Part shown: one piece after another, positions 1-6,969 of the stretch | Numbering within the stretch: the first letter of the stretch is position 1 | How the letters are laid out: each line of letters opens with the position of its first letter | Made by a program: the position numbers and the translations under genes | Origin: BOG-1363 sp043775355 | GTDB lineage: Bacteria > Planctomycetota > UBA11346 | Length of the DNA stretch: 17,640 nucleotides | Assembly: GCA_043775355.1 (NCBI GenBank) | Contig: JAYVSL010000188.1 | Span: 1-17,640, forward strand | Direction: 5' to 3' | Notes under the pieces: model-generated | Told to the model about the DNA's origin: nothing | The model's input: the letters and a program-made list of their open reading frames with translations, nothing else | Database searches by the model: none

Positions 1-51
1 CATTCTCAATTGAAATCGATTCAGGGGTGAGCGATGTTATTTAATGGAAAA

Positions 52-645
52 TTACGTGTCTTTGTCGCAAAAAAAATTTCTTAACCGGACAGTAGTGACA
101 CCAGTTATTTCAGCCAAGGTGATCAAATCGGTATCTGGGAGGATCACGAAGCCATCATGGTGACGCTCACGCCAATCATTGACGAGCATGGCCAAATCAC
201 CCGTACCGCCACACCTGCGCAAGGTCTCTTGAACCGCCACCGCATGTTGACCCAAGCGATTCCAAACCGTGAGACTGAGCAATCGTCCACGCAGCGCTGC
301 CGACAATCGCGAAGTGACTTCCATGATCGCTGCGTCATAGAATCCATGCAGGTACAAACGCACCGCTTGGCCGAGATACGCAACCAACGAAGGCAGCGCA
401 AACGAATGCACATTGCATTGAAGTTCGCCAACCACCCGACGGTCGAGCTGAGCACGTAACAACGCGGCGCGATGTGCGATATCATCGCCTTGACGCTCGG
501 TTTGGCCGCGCACATCCGCAAGAATTTCGTCGTATACCGACAAGAGATTCTGCGCAGGTAATACGGCGTCACCGGCCAATGCGCGGGAGACCGGTGGATG
601 TCCACTGCCCAGCGGCCCCGCAGTCAAACGGATCGCTGGGTTCAT
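52..645 (-). CDS. Hypothetical protein, translationally coupled to a halogenase-like gene
   Basis: I do not recognise this 197-residue protein. Its ATG lies inside the stop of the upstream halogenase-like gene (ATGA, 642-645), which favours a real, co-translated gene. The protein is soluble-looking, with no signal peptide or clear membrane segment. It appears mostly helical: residues 31-75 are charged and amphipathic, and 82-125 form a hydrophobic helical stretch (SLVAYLGQAVRLYLHGFYDA and following). That stretch faintly resembles the helical pattern of HEPN/DUF4145-like proteins, but no RNase-type R-x4-6-H motif is present, so I do not assign it. The C-terminus is encoded across a run of eight T residues on the coding strand (plus-strand A8 at 69-76), so a one-base indel there would change the last residues. 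Its role is unknown; context suggests it acts with the flavoprotein. Confidence 0.7.
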   Translation of the reverse strand: MNPAIRLTAGPLGSGHPPVSRALAGDAVLPAQNLLSVYDEILADVRGQTERQGDDIAHRAALLRAQLDRRVVGELQCNVHSFALPSLVAYLGQAVRLYLHGFYDAAIMEVTSRLSAALRGRLLSLTVWNRLGQHAVAVQETLRRCGGTGDLAMLVNDWRERHHDGFVILPDTDLITLAEITGVTTVRLRNFFCDKDT

Positions 646-2018
646 TTAGTACTCTGTTGCATGCATTTTTCTGCGCGCTCAGTGACACCACTCAAAAAAG
701 GAGTCAGGGTAAAGTCACCTTTAGGCAATCCGTCTGAAAACTCGGCCACTAAACTAAAGAACGGATCATAATCGCGAAAGAAATTACCAATGAGCAAATC
801 ACTGATATCAACGCGTGAAGCCGGATCGCGTTTAATCGCTTGGCCAAAGCTGAAGTCCGGCGCATAGAATGAATAGACCAACCGCCGAATGGCATGCACG
901 CCCGCGCTTACGGTGGCGCCGTAATCAGCAAATCTTCCCGCTGACACATCACCCGCTGCCAAAGCAGAAATAGAGGCTTCGGCCACCAGTTCACCCATGC
1001 GCAATGCTAAATAAACGCCGGAAGAAAAGATGGGGTCGAGAAACGACAGCGCATCGCCGGCCAAAACCAAGCCGTCTCGCGAACAATGACGCGAACGATA
1101 GCTATATTCATTGGTGACACGAAATACATCGCAACGCTCGCCAATCGCAAGGTGACGCTCCACCCAAGGATTCGATTTTACCTGACGCCAATACATGTGT
1201 TCGAGGGCTTCTTGGCTGCCGCCATCACCGGGCTGAAAAAGATGTTCTTTCTTTTGCACCACGCCAACGCTGATGATGTCTTCGTGCAAAGGGATGTACC
1301 AAAACCACCCACCACCTGGAACGGAGGCCACCGTGGTTGCGCCAGCGTCAATCCCAGGATCGCGCAAAGCGCCGCGAAAATACGTCCATAACGCAAATCG
1401 ATTCAGCTCTTCATCAAGAATGCGCCAACCAAATTGCGCCGGCGACAACGCGTCTCGCCCACTGGCATCAATGGTGAGCGTCGCATGGCGTTCACGTTGC
1501 ACGCCAGATTCATCGCGCGTAGCCGCGCCAATAACGGCCTCGCCGTTCAGCAGCATACGTTCAGCGCGCTCGCCTTCTATAATCTCTACCCCACTCGCGC
1601 GCGCGTTGTCGATCAGCATACGATCAAAGTCGCTGCGCAGAACCTGCCACGCCACCGACGATGAGTGATGCAAATGTTCGAAAAAATAAAATGGCCGAGT
1701 GTCCGCGCCGCTGGTACCGACAAATTGGACGCTGAATTTTTTAACGCAGCGTGATTGTTCTAAACGACGGGCCAAACCAAGGCGCTCAAGGGTATACCAA
1801 CAAAACGGTATCAGCGATTCACCAATGTGATAACGCGGATGACGAACCTTATCGATCAATATCACCTTACGCCCAGCGCGAGCTAACATGGTCGCCGCCG
1901 TGGTGCCTGCTGGGCCACCACCAATGACCAGGACATCGGAAGTTGTCGAATGGTGCGCTGGCGAATGGTGCGTTGTCGAATGGTGATTCACATTCGAGAT
2001 GCTGTGACGCTTCGGCAA
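642..2018 (-). CDS. FAD-dependent halogenase-like oxidoreductase (tryptophan halogenase superfamily)
   Basis: A 458-residue flavoprotein. The FAD-binding motif GGGPAG is at residues 33-38. The halogenase signature W-x-W-x-I-P appears as WFWYIP at 238-243. Lysines 93-94 in CVKKFSVQF sit where the family has its catalytic lysine, and the second FAD motif AGDALSFLDPIFSSGV is at 320-335. Known halogenases of this fold use FADH2 and chloride or bromide to make hypohalous acid, which the lysine relays to an aromatic substrate. Many related proteins have no shown halogenation, so the reaction and substrate are inferred. The start is uncertain: TTG at 2018 is the first possible codon, GTG at 1991 is the other, and neither has a Shine-Dalgarno. 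The N-terminus carries a histidine-rich pentapeptide repeat from a 3 x 15 bp duplication. No flavin reductase or biosynthetic cluster is adjacent. Alternative call: geranylgeranyl-reductase-like oxidoreductase. Confidence 0.85.
   Translation of the reverse strand: MPKRHSISNVNHHSTTHHSPAHHSTTSDVLVIGGGPAGTTAATMLARAGRKVILIDKVRHPRYHIGESLIPFCWYTLERLGLARRLEQSRCVKKFSVQFVGTSGADTRPFYFFEHLHHSSSVAWQVLRSDFDRMLIDNARASGVEIIEGERAERMLLNGEAVIGAATRDESGVQRERHATLTIDASGRDALSPAQFGWRILDEELNRFALWTYFRGALRDPGIDAGATTVASVPGGGWFWYIPLHEDIISVGVVQKKEHLFQPGDGGSQEALEHMYWRQVKSNPWVERHLAIGERCDVFRVTNEYSYRSRHCSRDGLVLAGDALSFLDPIFSSGVYLALRMGELVAEASISALAAGDVSAGRFADYGATVSAGVHAIRRLVYSFYAPDFSFGQAIKRDPASRVDISDLLIGNFFRDYDPFFSLVAEFSDGLPKGDFTLTPFLSGVTERAEKCMQQSTK
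1943..1987. repeat. 3 x 15 bp in-frame tandem repeat at halogenase N-terminus
   Basis: Three adjacent 15-bp units, 1943-1957, 1958-1972 and 1973-1987, share the core CGAATGGTG. On the minus strand they encode HHSTT, HHSPA and HHSTT (residues 12-26). The core GGCGAATGGT also occurs once more at 2062-2071 in the intergenic region upstream. Confidence 0.93.
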
Positions 2019-2139
2019 GGAGACAAGTCAGTGACCGTTTATGACAACCTTTCCCTTACCCGGCGAATGGTTTCAACATCGGTGGCGATTCACGCAACCG
2101 CCTCTGGACCACGCTCAGAGTGCCTAATGATCCCGCCCC

Positions 2140-2979
2140 ATGCTCGAACTCTTCACCGCTCTCTGTACTACCGAAAACCTTATCGCCTTGGCCACCCTCA
2201 CCGGCTTGGAGATCGTACTCGGTATCGATAATATTATCTTTCTTTCGATTCTGACTGGGAAGTTGCCAGAGGCAGATCGTCCCAAGGCTCGTTTGATCGG
2301 CCTGGGTTTGGCGATGGGTGCACGCGTCGGATTACTGCTCTCCATCACCTGGGTAATGAGTCTGACGAATCCACTGTTCACTCTGTTTAGCCAATCGGTC
2401 AGTGGCAAAGATTTGATTCTGATCCTGGGCGGTCTGTTCTTGATTGGTAAATCAACCCATGAAATCCACTCGAAACTCGAACATGCCGAAGAAGAAGCAC
2501 ACGGCGTTGCTGGGACGACCAAGTTTTCCTCATTCGGCTCAATTCTCATTCAGATTGTGCTGATTGATTTGGTGTTCTCCTTAGACTCCGTCATCACTGC
2601 CGTTGGTATGGTCAATCCCGCAGCTGGTGCCGCCGCTGGCAGCTTGGCGCTCAGCACCGATGGCCAGGCGAAACTGGCGGTCATGATTATCGCCGTGGTT
2701 TTATCCATCATCGTGATGATTTTATTCGCTGGCCGAATTGGCAACTTCGTTGAGAAACATCCCACCATCAAAATGCTGGCGCTGTCATTCCTCATCTTGA
2801 TCGGATGTATGTTGATGGCGGAAGGCTTTGGCCAACACGTCAACAAAGGCTACATTTACTTCGCCATGGCTTTCTCGCTGGTGGTCGAAGTGATCAACAT
2901 GCGCCTACGCAAAAAGGCCAAACCCATGGTTGGTGGCATCACCGGGAAATCGCTGCCAGGAGACCATCCTCCGGTCTGA
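2140..2979 (+). CDS. TerC family integral membrane protein
   Basis: A 279-residue polytopic protein with about seven predicted membrane segments (roughly 12-38, 52-74, 89-104, 133-157, 178-198, 210-229, 238-256). Family hallmarks are the two acidic intramembrane motifs: GLEIVLGIDNIIFLSIL, with Glu24 and Asp30, and DLVFSLDSVITAVGM, with Asp149. The TerC/YkoY/YceF group includes manganese exporters and metallation factors for secreted enzymes, and a link to tellurium resistance in plasmid ter operons. Size and motifs fit the chromosomal YgdQ/YkoY type; metal export is therefore a family-based inference. The ATG at 2140 has no visible Shine-Dalgarno. The gene stands alone and is divergent from the halogenase-like gene across 121 bp. 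I searched that gap by eye for a yybP-ykoY manganese riboswitch, which often precedes such genes, and did not see one. Confidence 0.93.
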   Translation: MLELFTALCTTENLIALATLTGLEIVLGIDNIIFLSILTGKLPEADRPKARLIGLGLAMGARVGLLLSITWVMSLTNPLFTLFSQSVSGKDLILILGGLFLIGKSTHEIHSKLEHAEEEAHGVAGTTKFSSFGSILIQIVLIDLVFSLDSVITAVGMVNPAAGAAAGSLALSTDGQAKLAVMIIAVVLSIIVMILFAGRIGNFVEKHPTIKMLALSFLILIGCMLMAEGFGQHVNKGYIYFAMAFSLVVEVINMRLRKKAKPMVGGITGKSLPGDHPPV

Positions 2980-3050
2980 GAAGTGGCTCGGTATTCTTTG
3001 ACGTTTCCCACAGACCGCAGTCGAATAACTCTGGGTTTTGGCTGACGAGA

Positions 3051-3136
3051 AGGCTACGGACTACAGGCTACCGACCACCGCTTTTGTGCGACGTCGCAGC
3101 ACGATCCTGTGGTGCGTAGCCTGTAGTCTGTAGCCT
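3051..3136. repeat. Long inverted repeat built of heptamers (REP/MITE-like element)
   Basis: Arms 3051-3071 and 3116-3136 are reverse complements over 21 bp with one mismatch, G3058/T3129, which is a G-U wobble in plus-strand RNA. Each arm is itself made of seven-base repeats: AGGCTAC, GGACTAC, AGGCTAC on the left and GTAGCCT, GTAGTCT, GTAGCCT on the right. The 44-base loop contains ACCAC/GTGGT (3074-3078 and 3109-3113) and a perfect 12-bp palindrome TGCGACGTCGCA (3087-3098), so the whole region could fold into one extended hairpin. It lies between the convergent terC and response-regulator genes. No T-tract flanks it, so it is not a classical terminator. A dispersed REP/MITE-type element is the likeliest explanation. 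Confidence 0.75.
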
Positions 3137-3204
3137 ATAGCCATCTGCTTCATCGCTTTGACTTAGCACGAGTAGAGGCCAGCACCGAACGTTTCCTCTA
3201 GTCT

Positions 3205-4104
3205 TCACCCAACCGAATTATCAAGATACTTAATCGCCACGACGCGATTCCCGCGCGCATTATAAATAAGTTTGTCCATCAGATGTTTGATGAGGTGAAT
3301 GCCATAGCCTCCAAGTCGTTTGCCTTGAGCTTTGCGGTTTTCTAAGTGACCAAGTGGATCGATGCTAGGGTCGGGAACATGATTCGGATCAAAGCCTGCG
3401 CCTTCGTCTTCAATATAGACAATAATTTTCCCAGGAAGAATGCGACAACCGAAACGAACCTTCTTTGAGCGGTCGCTATGATTTCCCCATTCGATGGCGT
3501 TACGACCAAGTTCTTCCAGCGCGAGACGAACTTCACTAGCAGCCGGCTCTGGGATTTTAAATTTATCAAGGAGCCCAAGGAAACGGCGATATTTATACAA
3601 GATTGATGGATCACTTTCACCGGCGACCTCAAACCAACCATGCGGATCATATTCGACCTCTAATATACGACCCACCAGCGGCATGTGCTGGAGTGCGTTC
3701 GCTGCGGCAGCGGTTAATTCATCGATGCCGACTGGTTTCACCAAATAATCACAAGCGCCCTGACGCAAACAGCGCACAATCATATCGTCTTGGCCAAGTG
3801 CGGTCAGCATGATAACGGCAGCAGGGTAATCGCGCCGACGTAATTCGGTTAACACCGCCTCGCCATCAAGTCGCGGCATGATAATATCACACATGATAAG
3901 CTGGTAAGGCTCAGCCGCTTGATCGATCATTTGTAGAGCTTGGCGACCATCATTCGCCTTGTGCACCACCACTGACTCGCCCAGTTCTGCTAACGTTTCA
4001 GCGATATGAGCCTGCAACGCAGGCATGTCTTCCACCACCAAAATGCGATGTATTTCTGGCGCAGCAAAATGTTGCAACGAATTTCCCTGCGGCGTAGCGG
4101 TCAT
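3205..4104 (-). CDS. Response regulator with C-terminal SpoIIAB/RsbW-type ATPase domain
   Basis: A 299-residue two-domain protein. The receiver domain (about 19-138) has the acidic pair Glu25/Asp26, phosphoacceptor Asp73 in MCDIIMPRLDG, Thr101 in MLTALG and Lys123 in LVKPVG, so all phosphorylation residues are present. The C-terminal domain (about 165-295) is a GHKL ATPase of the anti-sigma kinase type: N-box EELGRNAIEWGN at 197-208, G1 box EDEGAGFDP at 232-240, and a glycine-rich GGYGIHLIKHLMDKL segment. There is no DNA-binding domain. Such domains usually bind and phosphorylate STAS antagonists or sequester sigma factors, so phosphorylation of Asp73 may switch that activity; this is inference. 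The start ATG is 3 bases after the kinase gene stop, which strongly suggests the kinase is its partner. No STAS, PP2C or sigma gene is in the window. Confidence 0.9.
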   Translation of the reverse strand: MTATPQGNSLQHFAAPEIHRILVVEDMPALQAHIAETLAELGESVVVHKANDGRQALQMIDQAAEPYQLIMCDIIMPRLDGEAVLTELRRRDYPAAVIMLTALGQDDMIVRCLRQGACDYLVKPVGIDELTAAAANALQHMPLVGRILEVEYDPHGWFEVAGESDPSILYKYRRFLGLLDKFKIPEPAASEVRLALEELGRNAIEWGNHSDRSKKVRFGCRILPGKIIVYIEDEGAGFDPNHVPDPSIDPLGHLENRKAQGKRLGGYGIHLIKHLMDKLIYNARGNRVVAIKYLDNSVG

Positions 4105-4107
4105 GGG

Positions 4108-5016
4108 TTATCCGTTTGTATTAACAATACTGGGGGCTGGGAACTTTGATAAGAGATCCTGCGCCCATGAGCCAGGCTGGTTGGGTAAAACAACTTTGAA
4201 ACGACATCCATTGCCCGTGCCGCTTTCGAGCGCGATGTGCCCTCCATGGCGCTCAACAATACTCTTCACGATTGCCAAGCCGAGTCCGACGCCATTGGCT
4301 CCGTTAGCCATGCCATTAGGGCGTTGATAATACGGCGCAAATATGCGATCACTTTCACTCAGAGGAATTCCCGGACCCGTATCAGCGACGACAAAGCGAA
4401 CTTCTTTTTCATCGCTGTCAAATTCCACCGTCACGACACCGCCACGCGGGGTAAATTTTCGCGCATTATCGACCAAATTTACCAGCACTTGAACCACACG
4501 ACGGCGGTCAACCGTGGCATGCTTCCCCGCTAGCCTTTCCTCGCGCGGCCATTTGGTTTCAATGCCCGCGACGGCTAACAATGGTTGAGTGGCAGCTTGC
4601 AAATCTCCAAGCAACGTCTGCAAAGGAATCGCTTCTCGGCGCAACTGAACATTCCCTGATTCCAGACTACTGAGGTCAAGGAGCTCGTTGATCATTGATA
4701 ACAAAGCGTGGCCATTTCGGTTTATGGCCGCAATAAACTCAGCGTGTTTTTTATTCGCCTTCCCACCGATACCGCCAATTATCAGATCAGAAAAACCGAT
4801 AATGCTATTGAGCGGCGTGCGTAAATCGTGACTGACTCGTGCCAAGAAATCGGTTTTCAATTTATCCAATTCCAGCAACCGACGACGCTCCATGTCCAAG
4901 CGTTCATTCTCAGCCAACAGCTCCACGTTAGCCTGCAGCACATCAAACGTCACCGAATCAAAAGTATTCAAGGGGATAGCCTCATTGCGTAACCCACCCC
5001 GAGTGGATGGACGCAC
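4108..5016 (-). CDS. Soluble sensor histidine kinase
   Basis: A 302-residue kinase. The DHp helix motif VSHDLRTPLNSIIGFSDL places the phosphoaccepting histidine at His63. The catalytic domain has the N-box VLVNLVDNARKF (Asn180, Asn184), G1 box DTGPGI (212-217) and G2 box GVGLGLAIVKS (242-252). Only about 55 residues precede the H-box, and residues 28-55 (AENERLDMERRRLLELDKLK) look like a short coiled coil. There is no transmembrane segment and no PAS, GAF or other recognisable sensor, so input probably comes through a partner protein. The GTG start at 5016 is the only upstream choice before an in-frame stop and is backed by GAGG seven bases upstream. The gene is followed after 3 bases by the receiver-ATPase gene, its likely phosphotransfer target. 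Confidence 0.92.
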   Translation of the reverse strand: MRPSTRGGLRNEAIPLNTFDSVTFDVLQANVELLAENERLDMERRRLLELDKLKTDFLARVSHDLRTPLNSIIGFSDLIIGGIGGKANKKHAEFIAAINRNGHALLSMINELLDLSSLESGNVQLRREAIPLQTLLGDLQAATQPLLAVAGIETKWPREERLAGKHATVDRRRVVQVLVNLVDNARKFTPRGGVVTVEFDSDEKEVRFVVADTGPGIPLSESDRIFAPYYQRPNGMANGANGVGLGLAIVKSIVERHGGHIALESGTGNGCRFKVVLPNQPGSWAQDLLSKFPAPSIVNTNG

Positions 5017-5101
5017 AAGTCTACCTCACAGACCTCCCACTACGCAAGGAGCAGCGGTGATCCGTGTTAGCAACATTTACAACACGTGAAACGATATTGA
5101 A

Positions 5102-6739
5102 TCACGCAGGAGTCAGAAAACTACGCTCGTATCCCTCTGGCGCCTGATAGCCCATCAAAAACAGCGCGGTGGCGGCAACGTTGGCAAGACCAGGTTTCGC
5201 CACGCTGGCATCAAGTCGGTATTCACCCGTAAACTGCGGATCGTAAATGATGGCGGGAACCTGATTGAGCGTGTGGCTGGTCTTGGACTTGGGGCGATTG
5301 TTCTCAATCTTCACGCCGCCCTTTTTATCCAACTCGTACATCTCATCGGCGTTGCCGTGGTCAGCGGTAACGATGACCACGCCGCCAAGCGCCTTGACCG
5401 CTGGCAACAAGCGTGCGAGAGCCAAGTCGACCACTTCGACAGCCAAGCGAGTCGCGTCAAAGTTGCCCGTGTGTCCGACCATGTCGCCGTTGGCGTAATT
5501 GAGACGCGCAAAACCATAGGGTTTCGCCTGGAGTCCGCTAATAACCGCATCAGTTATTTCCGCCGCTTTCATCCATGGACGTTGATCGAAAGAAATGCGG
5601 TCACTCGGAACCTCAATGTAGGTTTCTAGCGATTGGTCCAAATAGCCGCTACGATTGCCATTCCAAAAATACGTCACGTGACCAAATTTTTGCGTCTCAC
5701 TGCACGCGAGCTGTCGCACGCCACTTGCCACCAAATATTCACCGAGCGTGCGGTCGATAAGCGGCGGCGTCACCAAAATACGCGGCGGCAAATTGGTATC
5801 GCCATCGTAAGTCATCATGCCGGCAAAGCACACCTGCGGAGTGCGCACGCGTTCGAATGGAACCTGACCAACAAACGCTTTACTGATCTCTACCGCACGA
5901 TCACCACGGAAATTGAAGAACACCACGGAGTCACCGTCAACGATGGGAGCGAAGGGTTTACCCGCACGCGAAATCACAAAACCCGGCAGATCCTGATCGA
6001 TCACGCCTGGTTTTTCCGTGCGAAACGCTTTTATCGCGGCGCTGGCTGAGGGAAATTGCCGACCTTCGGCCAAGACATGGAACTTCCATCCGCGTTCCAC
6101 CATCGACCAATCCGCCTCATAACGATCCATCGTGATCTGCATGCGACCACCGCCAGATGCGATGCCGTAATTGGAATCAACCGACGTCAGCCACGCTTCA
6201 AACGGCTCGGTATAATCGAGGGCCGAGGTCTCGCCAACATCGCGACCATCGATCATCGCATGAACGGCAACCTTGATAACGCCACGCTTTTTTGCCTCGA
6301 CCACCATCGCCTTCACGTGGTTGATGTGACTATGAACATTGCCGTCAGATAATAATCCCATGAGGTGAAGCGTTGAATTTTTGGCCAGACAATTGGCGAT
6401 GATTTCTTGCCATCCTTTACCGTTCCAGAGTTGACCGCGATCAATCGCCTCCTGAACCAGCTTGGCTCCTTGATCGAATACTCGACCAGCACCGAGCGCA
6501 TTATGACCGACCTCAGAATTTCCCATGTCGGCGTCGGATGGCATGCCCACCGCCGTGCCGTGCGCATTCAAGCGTGTCCACACGCTAGATGCCATTAAAC
6601 CATCGAGCGTTGGTTTATATGCTGCTTTTACCGCATTTCCGGCGTAGTCAGGACCTAGACCAACACCGTCCATCACCACCACCACGACGGGGCCAGTACG
6701 CTTGCCATGAAACGCGGTTTTGATCAAAGACTTGCTCAT
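5102..6739 (-). CDS. gpmI: 2,3-bisphosphoglycerate-independent phosphoglycerate mutase
   Basis: A 545-residue cytosolic glycolytic enzyme that interconverts 3- and 2-phosphoglycerate using two metal ions (usually manganese) and a phosphoserine intermediate. The nucleophile is Ser75 in MGNSEVGH. Metal and substrate motifs are all present: Asp24 in VMDGVGLG, SDGNVHSH (131-138), IDGRDVG (163-169), NFRGDRAVE (276-284), Lys351/His354 in ETQKFGHVTYF, Asp419/His423 in NGDMVGHTG, Asp460/His461 in TADHGNADEM and His489 in KTSHT. It is somewhat longer than the roughly 510-residue E. coli type, which matches the longer variant of the family. The ATG has a strong GGAGG five bases upstream. It is separated from pilC by a 230-bp gap containing a hairpin and a tandem repeat, so it probably has its own promoter, which I could not place. 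Confidence 0.97.
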   Translation of the reverse strand: MSKSLIKTAFHGKRTGPVVVVVMDGVGLGPDYAGNAVKAAYKPTLDGLMASSVWTRLNAHGTAVGMPSDADMGNSEVGHNALGAGRVFDQGAKLVQEAIDRGQLWNGKGWQEIIANCLAKNSTLHLMGLLSDGNVHSHINHVKAMVVEAKKRGVIKVAVHAMIDGRDVGETSALDYTEPFEAWLTSVDSNYGIASGGGRMQITMDRYEADWSMVERGWKFHVLAEGRQFPSASAAIKAFRTEKPGVIDQDLPGFVISRAGKPFAPIVDGDSVVFFNFRGDRAVEISKAFVGQVPFERVRTPQVCFAGMMTYDGDTNLPPRILVTPPLIDRTLGEYLVASGVRQLACSETQKFGHVTYFWNGNRSGYLDQSLETYIEVPSDRISFDQRPWMKAAEITDAVISGLQAKPYGFARLNYANGDMVGHTGNFDATRLAVEVVDLALARLLPAVKALGGVVIVTADHGNADEMYELDKKGGVKIENNRPKSKTSHTLNQVPAIIYDPQFTGEYRLDASVAKPGLANVAATALFLMGYQAPEGYERSFLTPA

Positions 6740-6801
6740 CGAGGCCTCCGGAACTGGGGAGGCGAGAGCTTAGGACCGTCGTTGATGACGCCAGAGGAAG
6801 G

Positions 6802-6820
6802 GGCTGCTTCTGGCTGCTTC
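6802..6820. repeat. Short direct repeat, 2 x 9 bp
   Basis: GGCTGCTTC occurs at 6802-6810 and again at 6812-6820 with a period of 10, in the leader region upstream of gpmI. The second copy also forms a small CTGC-TTCA-GCAG hairpin. No function is assigned. Confidence 0.85.
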
Positions 6821-6856
6821 AGCAGGTCACCGTGCAAATATTCACTCCATCAACGA

Positions 6857-6886
6857 TCAACCCCGACGCTTACACGTCGGGGTTGA
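6857..6886 (-). terminator. 12-bp GC-rich hairpin downstream of pilC (U-less terminator candidate)
   Basis: Perfect 12-bp stem (6857-6868 with 6875-6886, core AACCCCGACG) and a six-base loop. It lies about 84 bases after the pilC stop, in the right place to end the pilT-pilB-pilC transcript before gpmI. Neither strand has a T-tract next to the stem, so it is not a canonical intrinsic terminator; it could be U-less, factor-assisted, or an mRNA-stabilising structure. Confidence 0.5.
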
Positions 6887-6912
6887 GTCGAGATATCGCA
6901 AGCAAGATGACC

Positions 6913-6963
6913 TTTGTCCGCCGAACGCTTTTGTCCGCCGAACGCCTTCGTCCGCCAAACGGC
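6913..6963. repeat. 3 x 17 bp tandem repeat after the pilC stop
   Basis: Three head-to-tail copies with a 17-base period. The core GTCCGCCGAACG is at 6916-6927 and 6933-6944, and GTCCGCCAAACG (one change) is at 6950-6961. The array ends only 6 bases from the last base of the pilC stop codon and is non-coding. It could be a protein-binding array or simply slippage-derived. Confidence 0.95.
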
Positions 6964-6969
6964 AATCCA

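Noticed and set aside
82..105. HEPN-type ribonuclease (toxin) in the 197-residue unknown protein
   Set aside because: Only a loose helical resemblance; the R-x4-6-H catalytic motif is missing and no antitoxin-like partner is present.
2019..2139. Possible yybP-ykoY manganese riboswitch or promoters upstream of terC
   Set aside because: I saw neither the conserved riboswitch core nor a convincing -35/-10 pair on either strand. A weak CTCTG/CAGAG inverted repeat (2102-2106, 2116-2120) is too short to call an operator.
3007..3040. Weak hairpin CCCACAGA/TCTGGG followed by TTTT after terC
   Set aside because: The stem needs a bulge and is too weak to call a terminator with confidence.
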